From Aspergillus flavus (taxonomy: Eukaryota > Ascomycota > Eurotiomycetes > Eurotiales > Aspergillaceae): a DNA stretch of 64,000 bases. Under the pieces are notes generated by a model. That model was not told where the DNA came from. It made no database searches and saw only the letters and a program-made list of their open reading frames with translations. A program made the position numbers and the translations under genes. Within the stretch, counting starts at the first letter, position 1, and every line of letters starts with the position of its first letter. The stretch lies in contig NC_092408.1 in assembly GCF_009017415.1 (NCBI RefSeq), positions 3,472,001-3,536,000 of the forward strand. Reading direction: 5' to 3'. Below, piece after piece: positions 12,821 through 26,959 of the stretch.

Positions 12821-13398
12821 TTGGAAGGGTGGTTGGTGGTGGTGTGGGTAATCTAAGAAAATGAGTACGATTGATAATTCGCATGAAAATGTAGTCTTAG
12901 AGATGACCGTCGCTTCCGAATTCGAATGATTTACACATAATAGGACAAACGTCTCCATGCTCTGTAACAAGTGGAAGGATGAGCAAGTATGTAGACTATC
13001 GTTGAAATTGCCATGGATTGCTTACCGTTAAACCAGATATTGACCGTCTCTGCTAATCCCGATATGGACTAGCGCCCATTGCCCCTGAAGTAGACAGTAA
13101 CACGCGCGTCCCACTGCGCCGAATTCCTAAACCAAACTAATTTATTGATTGGCAAGAGAGGAAGACAGGTCCGAAAGCAAGAACAGAGCATGAACTCTTA
13201 ACTACCACTACTACAGTAAACCTCTCCTCCTTCGCTCCTACTCGAAATCGCCCGGACTCGGTCTTTCCCCTTTGTTTTCCTGGCATACCTTGCGTCCGAA
13301 CTATTGTCGCGACTTGTTTCTACCCGAGGCGACACCGTTTTTATTGCTTCGGACCCTCCATGATCACCACCAGCTTATTCTCATAAGGTGTTGTAGCC
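12821..13398. other. Intergenic region dcl1 to nudA
   Basis: 578 bp holding the dcl1 3' UTR and the nudA promoter. A short CT-rich stretch lies at about 13215-13275 before the nudA start. No gene or repeat recognised. Confidence 0.4.
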
Positions 13399-16300
13399 AT
13401 GGAGGTCGCCTCTGCTGGGATATCGAACGGTGTATCCGCACCAACCCAGACATCTTTTGTGGACTCAAGTGCCATAATCCAGTACTTGAGCGATGTGCTG
13501 CAAGTGACTTTGGGAGCTCTGAGAACTGAGCTAGAAAGGACTGGCAGCTTGCTATCGGAGGCTAAGTATAATGAAACGGTGCAAAGATGTACGCGATTCG
13601 CTTCCGAATCTCAGGTCGCACTTTACGTGCAGAAAGACCTGGTAGGATCCGAAGAGTCGGCTGGTGCAGATGAAGAAGGTATGAATATTCAGTAGTTTGC
13701 TTTCTTTTTTTACTGCTAACAAGTAGCTCTCTCGTCGTAGCAATGTCAACGCACTATATCTACAATCTCTCCGCCGAAATCTCTTCCTCTTCCACAACGG
13801 TCGCAACAGTTGCCTTCATCAAACGGCCTGCCGCTATCGATCCGGCACTCCCAATACCTTCGCAGATCCAGGTGATGAACTTCCCTGGCCCGGCCTCTCT
13901 AAGTAATACACAAGCCCAGCAAAACACTTCGTTGTCTCCGTACGAGATCCTTCACCTTTTGGTACACCATGGGTTGAGCCCGTATTTCGAAGCCAACAGT
14001 CGCAACCAGGATGCTGCTGGCGGTCTAAAGCCCAGGACAGACACGGAGGCGAAGACTGGCGTTCCTATGACCAAGAAGAAATTCGCTGAACTAGAACTTG
14101 GTCTTTTACACTTGCAACAAAATGTTGAGATTCCAGCGCTCAGTTTGCCGCTCCATGAGGTCGTTCAAGCTGCTCTGACCGAGGCGGAAAAGCGAGGTGT
14201 CAAGCCTTCAGTGGAGTTGATCGATCCCACAATACTCGAGAGCAGTACTTTCATCAATAGCATCCAAACCAATGTGAACACTTGGATCAAGTCCATCCAG
14301 ACAATTACAAAGATGTCTCGTGACGCTGATAGCGGGTCAGCAGCTCAGGAGATCAATTTCTGGTTGTCCATGGAGACTGCGCTTGAAGGAATCGAGAATC
14401 AACTACGCGGTGATGGCGTTTCTTTAACCATGGACATCCTCCGTCACGCGAAGCGATACCAGGCTACTCTTAGTTTCGTAGCCGACACGGGTCTCCGGGA
14501 GGCTGCCGATTTGGTCCAAAAGTACAACCAACTTATGCGGGACTTCCCCTTGGATGAGCTCCTCTCTGCCACGACTTTGCAGAAGGTGCAGGAGTCTCTT
14601 AATCTGATCTTCAACCACCTTAACAAGAAGTTGAAGATCTGTCCCTACCCGATCAAACGAGCCCTTGCGCTTGTTGAAGCCATCTCCGGTGATCTAGACT
14701 CCCAGATCCATTCCTTGCTTCACGGCCGGACCATTTTACACTTAGATTACCGCGAATTCCGCTCCTTGATGAAGACCTGTGGGGCAATCTGGCGGACATG
14801 GGACGAAAACTTGAAGGAGTTCACCAATGTTGCCCGTGAGTCTACGAGACGCCGAAATGAAAAGTTCATTCCCATCAAGATCGCCGCACGACACGAGAAG
14901 ACCCAGGAGCGCTTGAAATATATCAACACCTTCCGAGTAAATCATGAACAGCTTCAGAGGACGATTGTGAATGTTCTCGGCCCAAAGAGTTCCTCCACAG
15001 GAGAACCAGCTGCTGGAGCTAGCTCCGATGGCGCGGTGATCGTTGAAGAAATTGGTGATGTGGATGCAGTCGAAGAAGTTGCACAGGCTTACGCTGCTCT
15101 GAAAAATGTGGATGTATTAGATGTGTCTGATGAGGGTACTCAACAATGGATACAGGAAGAAATCGCATACAACGAGCGCACATCCCGCGTGGAGAACTCG
15201 ATCATTGCTCGTCTCAGGGACCGCCTTGCTACAGCAAAGAATGCTAATGAGATGTTCCGTGTCTTCTCAAAGTTCAATGCCCTCCTTGTCCGTCCCAAGA
15301 TCAGAGGCGCGATTGGAGAGTACCAGACGCAACTCATCGATAACGTGAAGCAGGACATCTCATCTTTGCACGAGCGGTTCAAGCAACAATATGGCCACTC
15401 AGAGGCGCACGCAATGGCGCAGTTACGTGATCTTCCTCCGGTATCTGGTGCTATTGTGTGGGCACGTCAAATCGAACGCCAACTCGATGCTTATATGCGT
15501 AAAGTCGAGGATGTGCTGGGTGAAGACTGGCATTTACACTCTGAAGGCCAGAAGCTTCAAGCCGAAAGCAACCTCTTCCGGAAGAAGCTTGATACCCGAC
15601 CGGTCTTCGAATCATGGTTACATGATGTGCAAAGACGCCACATCACGATATCTGGTCGCCTGTTCAACATTGTTCGCAACCGAGCGGCAGGAAACACACT
15701 GGAGCTCACGGTCAACTTCGATGCTCAAGTTATCGCTTTGTTCAAGGAAGTTAGAAACCTTATCTGGCTTAATTTCCAAGTACCTCATGCTGTTAGCAAC
15801 ATATCCAAAGAGGCCAAACGTGTGTACCCCTTCGCCATCAGTCTGATGGAGAGCGTTCGTACCCTGCTGCAAACCAGCCGTTCCATTGCATCTATGACAG
15901 AAGTTGCAATCTTGCTGAACGGATACGTGAATGATGCACAAGGCATGATTGTAAAAGGTATCCCGCTTCGGTGGGAGTCGTTTGTTCACTCATATGAGCT
16001 CCATGTCAAGCAGTCAGCATTGGCTAATGGTGCTATTGAATCTACTATTCCAAGCAGGGGGGAAAGCAAACATGTCCAGTTCGTTCGTGAATTTGCAGGA
16101 TCAGCGTCTGTTCTCCAGTCCAAGACCGCGGTCCTAGCTTCTATCCACGAGAATATTCAGAAGGCTATACACGAACTTAAAACTTGTCCTTATGATGCCT
16201 CGGCATTCAAGCAGCGTCTGGATGCTATTCAAGTCGCCGTAGATAAGCTGAACTTGGAGAACTATGTAAATCTTGGATACTGGGTCGCGAATCTGAACCA

Positions 16301-19300
16301 AAAGATTGAGGCCATCCTACGCGACCGCCTTCACCGTGCTATACGTGAATGGATAAATTCCTTCCAAGAAGCAAAGAATGGAGACCACAGTTCCCATTTA
16401 CTGAACGGAAGCCAGCGGCTCGTTACTGGTGAAGGAGAAGCCATGGCTTACAATATTGAGTTCACCGAGCTCGTCCATGAGATTTCTATGCGGAATCAAG
16501 TCCTCCACCTTGACCCTCCTTTGCAATTCGCTCGTGCGAGCTGGTTCTCGCAATTTGATAATTGGCTGGGGGTTGTTTGCAACCTCGAGAAGATTAAATC
16601 ATCCCGTTATCAAATCTCGATCGACGTGCAGAAGGTACAGTTATCTGAATCTTGCTTTGCGACTCTCCCACAGCATTGTACCGATGAGCTCAACCAAGTT
16701 TACAATGCCATCGAGGCTAGACTGAAGGAAGTATCGAATTACGTCGATAAATGGCTGCAGTTCCAGTCACTCTGGGATTTACGATCAGAACAAGTTTATG
16801 ATATCCTCGGGGATGACTTGTCCCAATGGCTTCAGTTGCTTCAAGAAATTAGGAAAAGCCGAGCTACCTTCGACACTTCAGAAGTAAGCAGATCGTTCGG
16901 CAATATCAAGATAGACTACGAGCAGGTCCAGACAAGAGTCAATGCCAAGTACGATCAATGGCAACACGAGATTCTGTTGAGGTTCGGGTCCAAGCTTGGT
17001 GGACGAATGAGGGAAGTACATTCTGAAATTGCTTCTGCACGGCGTGACCTAGAAGGACAGACTTTAGAAGCTGCTTCAACCGCACATGCGGTCTCATTCA
17101 TTACTATAGTGCAACAGTGCAAGCGTAAGGCAAAGGTATGGGAGCCTGAAGTTGACCTTTTCCGTCAAGGCCAGGCTACACTTGCACGCCAACGTTATCA
17201 ATTCCCCAGCGACTGGCTTCATGTGGAAAATGTCGATGGCGAGTGGGCGGCATTAAACGAACTCCTTGCACGTAAGAGCAAAATCGTCCAGGATCAAACA
17301 GAGGGCCTGCGTGCGAAGATTGTTGCCGAGGACAAAGTTATTGGTGACAAGATCACCGAAGTCATCGCCCAGTGGAATGACGAAAAGCCTGTGTCTGGCA
17401 CCATTCCACCTGATGAAGCTTCCCGCACCTTGAGCTTATTCCAATCGCGTCTCGAGGGTCTCCAATCTGAATATGAAATGGTATCCAAAGCAAAAGAAGC
17501 TCTTGACCTCCCAGCAGGTGTTGAGTCTGCTTTGCCGGCAATCCTTGAGGAAGTTCAAGATTTCATGTCCGTCTGGGCTGCGTTATCAACCATCTGGAAG
17601 AGCCTGAACGACCTTAGGGACATGCTCTGGACGAGCGTACAGCCAAGAAAACTCCGTCAGTCCATCGATGGCTTAATAAAGATGACAAAGGAGATGCCTA
17701 GCCGGATGCGCCAGTATGCTGCTTTCGAGCATATTCAAAATGTCCTCAGGCAGCTCCTGAAAGTCAACCCCTTGCTTTCTGATATGAAGTCTGAAGCTGT
17801 TCGGGAAAGGCACTGGCACAAAATCTACAAATCGCTTAAACCTGGACAGAGATTTTCTCTTGTCTCATTGACCCTCGGCGATGTGTGGGATCTACAACTT
17901 ACTGCTAGTGAGTCAGTAATCCGTAATATCATCGCTCAAGCACAAGGTGAAATGGCACTGGAGGAGTTCCTGAAGTCTGTCCGAGAGACATGGCAGAATT
18001 ACTCCCTCGATCTCGTGAATTACCAGAACAAGTGTCGCCTAATCCGTGGCTTCGACGATCTATTTGCAAAGTGTAGCGAGAACTTAAATTCTTTACAAGC
18101 GATGAGACATTCGCCATACTTCAAAGAGTTCGAGGAGGAAGCTACTTCCTGGGAAGACAAACTGAACCGTGTCCATGTCTTGTTTGACGTGTGGATTGAC
18201 GTTCAAAGACAGTGGGTGTACCTTGAAGGTGTCTTCACTGGTAATGCGGATATCAAACATCTTCTTCCCCTGGAATCAAGCCGCTTCCAAAACATTAACT
18301 CTGAGTTCTTCGCTGTGATGAAGAAGGTCTACAAGTCACCTTTTGTGCTTGATGTACTTGCCATCAACGGTGTACAGAAGTCACTAGAGAGATTGGCTGA
18401 ACTGCTCAACAAAATCCAGAAGGCATTGGGCGAATACCTAGAACGAGAGCGTGTCTCATTCCCTCGCTTTTACTTCGTCGGAGACGAAGACCTTCTCGAA
18501 ATTATCGGCAATAGCAATGACATCTTCCGTGTGGCGAAGCACTTCAAGAAGATGTTTGCTGGTTTGTCAGGAGTCCTCATGGATGACGACAATAACATTG
18601 TTGGTTTCACCTCCAAGGAGGGCGAAGAAGTCCGACTGAAGAAAGAAATCAATCTAGTGAAAACCCCTAGAATCAATGATTGGCTTACTGCTATTGAAAG
18701 CAACATGAAATTAACACTGGCGGAGTTGCTTGCTGAGGCAGTTGAGCAGTTTGAACCACTGTACCATGCTACTGAGGTTGATCAGAGTGCTTTCAACGAC
18801 TTCCTCGCCAACTATCCCGCACAGATTGTCGTTCTTGCCAGCCAAGCGGTTTGGACTAATGCTGTACAGAAGTCCTTGGAGGAAGGCGGAACTACTCTGT
18901 CGGCACTTTATGATTCCCAAGTTAGAGTGCTTGAACTTCTGGCTGCTACTGTTCTTGGTGACCTAGACGCAATCAGCAGAAAGAAATGCGAGCATATGAT
19001 CACCGAGTTTGTCCATCAGCGAGATGTTATCTCAAAGCTCATCAAAGCCAATGCTACAACCCCGACGCATTACCTCTGGTTGCTCCAGATGCGCTATGTT
19101 TATCAACCTGAGGGTGACTTCCTGCAGCGTCTGTACGTTCATATGGCGAATGCCAAATTGAACTATGGGTTTGAGTATCTCGGAGTTCCTGAACGTCTCG
19201 TCCGCACACCTCTTACTGACCGGTGTTTCTTGACGCTCACACAAGCTTTGTGTCAAAGACTAGGTGGTTCGCCTTATGGTCCAGCTGGTACCGGAAAGAC

Positions 19301-22300
19301 TGAATCGGTTAAAGCGCTGGGTCTTCAACTCGGTCGCTTCACTCTTGTGTTCTGCTGTGACGATACATTTGATTTCCAGGCTATGGGCCGAATCTTCCTT
19401 GGTATTTGCCAGGTCGGTGCTTGGGGCTGTTTTGATGAATTTAACCGGCTGGAAGAACGAATCCTTTCGGCTGTCTCTCAACAGATCCAGAATATTCAAA
19501 TCGGTCTTAAGAACGGCGAAACAGATGAAAAGGCACAAATTGAGCTTGTTGGCAGACAACTATCTGTGAACCCCAACACAGGAATCTTTATCACAATGAA
19601 CCCGGGTTATGCAGGACGTTCCAACTTGCCTGATAACCTGAAAAAATTGTTCAGAAGCGTTGCGATGTCCAAGCCCGACAAAGAACTAATTGCGGAAGTT
19701 ATGCTTTTCTCGCAAGGGTTCAAGCAGGCAAAGCGTTTGTCAACTCAGACCGTGCCTTTCTTCGACCGCTGCTCTACGCAACTCTCAAAGCAAGCCCATT
19801 ACGATTTCGGCTTGCGTGCTCTAAAGAGTGTTTTGGTTAGTTCGGGCGGCCTCAAGCGTGCTCGTATCGCCAGCAACGACGGCGAGCTGGGTCCTGATGA
19901 AATCATCGAACCTCAAATCATCGTCCAAAGTCTTCGGGAAACCATTGCCCCCAAGTTGGTACGGGAAGATGTCGACAGAATGTTAGATATTCAATCTGAT
20001 GTCTTCGCTGGAGTCGAGTATGTGCCTGCAAACTATGAAAAACTTACAGCGGCTATTCGTGAGATTGCCCAAGAATTGCATTACGTTGATAGTGAGATGT
20101 GGATCACGAAGGCGCTCCAACTCTACCAAATACAGACCATCCATCATGGTGTTATGATGGTTGGCAAATCTGGCTCTGGTAAATCTGCCGCATGGAAGAT
20201 TCTCCTCCAAGCCTTGCAAAGAATTGAAGGTGTGGAGGGCGTTTCCCATATCATTGATTCCAAAGTCATGTCTAAGGAGGCGCTCTATGGTAATCTTGAC
20301 AGTACCACTCGCGAGTGGACTGATGGATTGTTCACAGGCATTTTGAGGAAGATAGTCGATAATCTTCGTGGTGAAGATACGAAACGACATTGGATCGTGT
20401 TCGATGGTGATGTTGACCCCGAATGGGTCGAGAACCTTAATAGTGTTCTTGATGATAACAAACTTTTGACCCTTCCTAACGGAGAGCGTTTGAACCTACC
20501 TCCAAATGTACGCATCATGTTTGAAGTCGAGACACTCAAGTACGCGACACTGGCAACAGTCAGTCGTTGTGGTATGGTATGGTTCAATGACGATACCGTC
20601 ACGCCGGCAATGATGATTTCCAATTACGTGGAGTCACTCCGAACAAGAACTTTCGAAGATTTGGATGACGACAGCGCCCCTGCAGGCCAAGCTGCCATCA
20701 AAACTCAGGATGCGCAGGATATGGTCTCCAACGTCCTCAAGCACCTCATGCAGAGCAGCGATATCATTATGAAATCCCTTGAGGAGGCTAAAAAGCACAA
20801 CCACATCATGGAGTTCACCGACATTCGTGCCCTCAATACCTTGTTCAGTCTGTTGAACAAAGCCTGCAGGAACGTCCTGGAGTACAATATCCAGCATGTT
20901 GATTTCCCACTTGACTCCGAGCAGATAGAATCCTACATCTCTAAGAAGCTGCTCCTTGCGCTTGTATGGTCTTTCACGGGTGATTGTCCACTGGTCGATC
21001 GCCAGGCATTCGGGCAATTTGTATCCGCGCTGTCTACAACTGACCTGCCACTTGACGGCTCATCGTCTCTCATCGACTTTGACGTTACATTGCCAACGGC
21101 TGAGTGGTCTAGCTGGCAATCACAAGTCCCTACCATCGAAATCAATACCCATTCTATCACACAGACAGATGTAGTGATCCCGACAGTCGACACCGTTCGT
21201 CATGAAGATGTCCTCTATTCCTGGCTCGCGGAGCATAAGCCATTATTGCTTTGTGGTCCCCCAGGTTCCGGTAAAACCATGACGTTATTTGCAGCTCTTC
21301 GCAAGCTTCCCAACATGGAGGTTGTTGGTCTTAACTTTTCCAGCGCTACAACCCCTGACCTTTTGATCAAGACGTTTGAGCAATATTGTGAGTACAGGAA
21401 GACCCTTAATGGTGTCATCATGTCTCCGAACCAAATTGGTCGCTGGTTAGTTGTTTTCTGCGATGAAATCAACCTTCCAGCCCCTGATCGGTACGGAACC
21501 CAGCGTGCCATTACCTTTTTGCGTCAGCTTGTTGAACAAAATGGTTTCTGGAGGACATCCGACAAAACATGGGTTACCTTGGACCGGATTCAGTTCGTCG
21601 GGGCATGTAACCCTCCAACTGATGCTGGCCGTACACCGCTAGCGGAGAGATTCTTGCGTCATTCTCCCTTGATTATGGTTGACTATCCTGGAGAGATTTC
21701 ACTCACGCAGATCTATGGCACATTCAATTCCGCGGTTCTGAAAATCCTCCCCCTGTTGCGCGGCTACTCTGAGTCCCTTACAAAAGCTATGGTGCAGTTC
21801 TACCTGGAGTCTCAGTCTAGATTCACCGCTAAGATCCAGCCACACTACGTGTACTCACCTCGTGAACTTACTAGATGGGTTCGTGGTGTGTACGAAGCTA
21901 TTAAACCGCTCGAGAGTCTTTCGATAGAAGGGTTGGTTCGGATTTGGGCGCACGAGGCTCTGCGTCTTTTCCAGGATCGACTTGTCACTGAGGAGGAGAG
22001 GAACTGGACCTCTGATGCAATTAGGCGCATCGCACTCGATAATTTCCCCACCATTGATGAGGAGCAAGCGCTGAAGGGTCCAATCCTGTTCTCCAACTGG
22101 CTCTCCAAGAATTACGTGCCTGTGGAGCAGGAGCGACTGCGTGACTTTGTGAAGGCACGTCTGAAGACATTCTGTGAGGAAGAAGTCGATGTTCCCCTTG
22201 TCTTGTTCAATGATGTCCTGGAACATGCATTGCGCATTGATCGTGTCTTCCGCCAGCCTCAAGGTCATCTCATTCTAATCGGTGTCAGCGGAAGTGGTAA

Positions 22301-25300
22301 AACCACGCTATCCCGTTTTGTTGCATGGATGAATGGTTTGAAGGTGTTCCAGATCAAGGTCCACGGAAAGTACTCTTCTGAAGATTTTGATGACGACCTG
22401 AGAATTGTCCTCCGCCGGGCTGGTTGTAAGGGCGAGAAGATTTGCTTTATCATGGATGAATCGAACGTTCTTGACTCTGGTTTCCTGGAGCGCATGAATA
22501 CCCTCTTAGCCAACGCGGAGGTGCCTGGTCTGTTTGAAGGGGATGAGTTTTCCTCTTTAATGACAGCATGTAAAGAGGGCGCACAGCGTCAGGGTCTGCT
22601 CCTTGACACCCAAGAAGAGCTCTACAAGTGGTTCACACAACAAATTGTCAAGAACTTGCATGTGGTCTTCACCATGAACCCTCCTGAAGAAGGATTGTCG
22701 TCTAAGGCTGCTACAAGTCCTGCCCTGTTCAACAGATGCGTGCTCAACTGGATGGGCGACTGGTCAGACCAGGCACTTTTCCAAGTCGGCTCGGAACTGA
22801 CACAGTCTGTCGATCTTGACAAACCCAATTTCGTTGCGCCTGATAGCATACCTGTAGCATATAGAGACTTGAGCCTTCCCGCATCTCACAGGGATGCTAT
22901 TGTCAACGCCATGGTCTATATTCATCACTCCCTGCAACGATTCAACCAGCGCCTGCAAAAGCAACAGGGCAAGACCACGTATCTCACACCTCGCCATTAT
23001 CTTGACTTTGTCGCTCACTATGTCAAACTCTTCAACGAGAAACGTGAGGACCTGGAGGAGCAGCAACGACACTTGAATGTCGGTCTTGAGAAGCTGAGAG
23101 ATACTGTTGACAAAGTCAGCGATCTGCGCGCCAGTCTTGCACAGAAGAAGACGCAGTTAGAGCAGAAAGACAAAGAAGCAAATGAGAAACTGCAGCGCAT
23201 GGTGGCTGACCAACAGGAAGCGGAGCGACGCAAAGCAGCATCCCTTGAGGTACAAGCAGCCCTAGAGAAGCAGGAACAAGAGGTGGCCAGCCGCAAGGAA
23301 GTTGTCCTCAATGATCTTGCTCGCGCCGAACCTGCTGTGTTGGAAGCAAAGAAGAGCGTGAGCAACATCAAACGCCAGCATCTTACTGAAGTCCGTTCCA
23401 TGGGCAACCCCCCAGCTAGTGTTCGTCTCGCCCTAGATGCTGTGTGTACCCTGCTTGGTCACAGGGTCGACAGCTGGAAGACCATTCAAGGCATTGTGCG
23501 AAGAGATGATTTCATTGCCAGCATCGTCAATTACAATAACGAGGAACAGATGACGACAAAGCTTCGAGTTCGGATGCAGAATGATTTCCTTTCCAATGAG
23601 GATTTCACTTACGAAAGAGTTAACAGGGCCAGTAAGGCTTGTGGTCCCCTAGTGCAATGGGTCGAAGCCCAGGTCAATTATTCCGAGATTTTGGATCGCG
23701 TCGGGCCTTTGCGTGAAGAAGTAGGCAAACTGGAAGAGAAAGCCCTGAATACCAAAGCCGAAGCGCAGGCCATTGAGAATACTATTCAGGATCTCGAAAG
23801 CAGTATCGCTACATACAAAGCGGAATATGCTGCACTCATTAGTGAAACCCAAGCTATCAAGACGGAGATGTCCAGAGTGCAGTTTAAGGTTGACAGGAGT
23901 GTTCGTTTGCTCGACAGCTTGGCGTCTGAACGCACTAGGTGGGAGGAAGGTAGCAGATCCTTCGAAACACAAATCAATACTCTTGTTGGTGATGTCCTCA
24001 TAGCTGCAGCCTTCCTCGCCTACGCAGGATTCTACGATCAACAATTCCGGAAGGCCATGGTTGATGATTGGGTTAACCAACTTGTGCAATCCGGAATCAG
24101 CTTCAAGCCTCACAACCCAATCACCGAGTACCTCTCGAATGCTGATGAGCGCTTGACTTGGCAAGATCATTCACTTCCTGTGGATGACCTTTGCACGGAG
24201 AACGCCATTGTCCTGAAGCGGTACAACAGATACCCTCTGATCATCGATCCCTCTGGCCGTGTTACCGAATTCTTGCAGAAGGAAAGCACGGAGAGGAAGC
24301 TCACTGTTACCAGCTTCTTGGACGATTCATTTGTCAAACAATTAGAGAGCGCCCTCCGCTTCGGAAACCCCATTCTCATCCAAGATGCCGAGTACTTGGA
24401 CCCGATCCTCAACCATGTTCTTAACAAGGAATACCAGAAGACTGGAGGTCGTGTCCTCATACAGCTCGGTAAACAGGAGATTGACTTCTCGCCTTCTTTC
24501 AAGCTTTTCCTGTCAACAAGAGATCCATCTGCTGCTTTCCCGCCAGACGTGTGCAGCCGGACAACATTTGTCAATTTCACTGTCACTCAAAGCAGTTTGC
24601 AGACTCAATCTCTTAATGAAGTCTTGAAGTTTGAACGGCCTGATGTTGACGCGCGACGAACCGACTTGGTCAAACTGCAAGGAGAGTTCAAGATTCACCT
24701 TCGCCAGCTTGAGAAGAGACTCTTGCAGGCTTTGAACGAGTCCCGTGGTAACATTCTGGATGATGACAATGTTATCGAGACGCTCGAGACCCTGAAAAAT
24801 GAGGCGGCAGAGATCTCGAAGAAGATGGTGGAGACTGAGGGTGTCATGACCGAAGTCGAGAATATCACGCACAATTACAGCATTATCGCCCGCTCTTGCA
24901 GCGCTGTGTTTGCTGTACTAGAACAACTACACCATGTCAACCACTTCTACCAATTTTCTCTTCAGTTCTTTGTTGATATCTTCCACTCTGTCCTTTATCA
25001 CAACAAGCGTCTCGCTCAGGAGAAGGACCATGCCACGCGAGTCCAGATCATTCTCCGGAGTCTGTTCATCACAACCTATCAACGAACCTCCCTGGGCCTC
25101 GCTCAGAAGGATCGTATCACGCTGGCGATGCTCCTAGCACAGGCCGCCCCATATCCCATGGAGAAAGACATTATCGACATCATCCTGGATGAGTCAACAG
25201 AGGGCGCGGATCTATCAACATCTCCTGAGCTCAAAGATCCAGTGATGAGCAGGATTTCCAACATGACACTCTTCAAGTCGAAGTTCCCAGAGGTGCCCAC

Positions 25301-26559
25301 AGAACAATGGGACCAATTCTTGAGCGAAGAGCTTGCAGAGAATTATGTCCCGGCCGTCTGGGAAGACAATACCGAGCCAATTAATCGACTACTCCGATCA
25401 TTGTTGCTTGTGAAGCTGTGTAGGATGGATAGGTTTGTGCCGACAGCCGAGCGCTTCGTTGAGACCGTCTTTGGTCGTGAGCTGTTCGAAGGAAGTACCG
25501 ACTTGAGGGATATCGTTGATCAAGTGACCGCAACCACTCCAATCTCTCTTAGCTCCAGTCCAGGTTTCGATGCTAGTTACAAGGTCGACGCCCTGGTTGA
25601 GCGCATGCAGGCGACTTGTGCAAACATTGCAATGGGTTCTGATGAAGGTCTGAAGAGCGCCGATAAGGCAATCAGCAATGCCGCCACTGCAGGAACTTGG
25701 GTTTTGATCAAGAACGTACACCTTGCTCCCTCATGGCTGCAGAGCCTTGAGAAGCGGCTTGACTCTCTCAAACCCCACAAGGACTTCAGGCTTTTCCTTT
25801 CGATGGAGTCTAGCCCTAAGATCCCTGTCAACCTCATCCGTGCCTCCCGCGTACTCATGTACGAACAGCCAGCTGGTGTGCGTGCCAACATGAAGGACTC
25901 GTTGTCTTCGTTGTCCGTAAGGGCTGGCAAGCCTCCAGTTGAGAAGGCTCGTGTCTATCTTCTGCTTTGCTTCCTGCACGCCGTTGTCCAGGAGAGACTT
26001 CGTTATGCTCCTAACCTTGGTTGGAAGGGCTTCTGGGAGTTCAATGATAGCGATGTAAGTTGTTTCTCATGCATACCATTGAAACAAAGCTAACATGACT
26101 TGTGCGTTCTAGTATGAATGCTGTGCCTTTATCATCGATCACTGGGTCGACAGCGTTACCCAGGGGCGATCCAACGTCGCACCTCAGAAACTCCCATGGG
26201 ACATGATCCGCACCCTTGTGACCGAGACATACGGCGGAAAAGTCGATGACATTGGCGACTTCCAGCAACTGGAAAGCCTGGTCAACAGCTTCTTCACCCC
26301 AGTGGCTTTCGAGGACGATTACAAACTGGTGTCCGGCGTCGAGAATGACGAATGTTTGATCCTCCCCGGCACAACTGGTATCCGGGACTTTGTTGAGTGG
26401 GTCAACCGACTCCCTGAGAGAGAACCACCGACATACCTTGGCTTGCCAGCTAACGCTGAGAAATTGTTACTCGTTGGACACGGTAACAAGGTGATCTCGG
26501 ACTTGTCCAGAGTGACAACTTTGTTGGACGAAGGGGAACAGTTGATGGTTGACGCTTGA
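13399..26559 (+). CDS. nudA: Cytoplasmic dynein 1 heavy chain
   Basis: Minus-end-directed microtubule motor needed for nuclear distribution and endosome transport in hyphae. Exons 13399-13678, 13741-26054, 26113-26559 encode 4,346 aa. The N-terminal tail is followed by the linker and six AAA modules. P-loops: AAA1 GPAGTGKT (about 1939), AAA2 GKSGSGKS (about 2234), AAA3 GPPGSGKT (about 2598), AAA4 GVSGSGKT (about 2940). The antiparallel coiled-coil stalk with microtubule-binding tip spans about 3190-3490, followed by AAA5 and AAA6. The first intron (62 nt, branch TGCTAAC) joins a short N-terminal exon beginning [12 protein letters not shown] to the 12.3-kb exon. The protein ends soon after AAA6 and lacks the long C-terminal domain of animal dyneins. 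Total length agrees with known fungal heavy chains, so this is not a truncation. Confidence 0.97.
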
Positions 26560-26959
26560 ATAGAGAGTTTGTAAGCTCAGGGCCTGTTAATTTCTAATCT
26601 ATTGCGTCTTTCCTTTAATCTTCTTCGTTTCTTGTTGTTTACTTCTATGTTATAGGATATACTCGGAGCCGCAGGCGGATACTTTCTTGTCAATCTTGGG
26701 TTAATGTATTCTGTTCTGTTGATTGTCTTATATCCATCTGTCATTCGCGCATCGCTGTCTGCATAACTTTCTCTCTATGTTGATTTGTTCATTTATTTTC
26801 TTGAAACTGTTTAGATTGTACTTGTATTAAACCCATAGAATTATTCATTCATGAAGAGATAATCCTGTGTTACGCCTAAAACCAAGCCCAAAGGGCAATC
26901 CTGCACAATCACCGAACAACACCAATTGAGTAACAACGTGTAAGCGCGCGAGCTGTCAT
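26560..26959. other. Convergent 3' spacer nudA / H4 variant
   Basis: 400 bp between the nudA stop and the stop of the minus-strand histone H4 variant gene. T-rich downstream of nudA (about 26600-26830), fitting a 3' UTR and termination region. No gene recognised. Confidence 0.4.

Noticed and set aside
26400..26559. Apparent truncation of the dynein heavy chain C-terminus
   Set aside because: Total length of 4,346 aa agrees with known fungal heavy chains, which lack the long metazoan C-terminal domain; downstream DNA shows no continuing frame.
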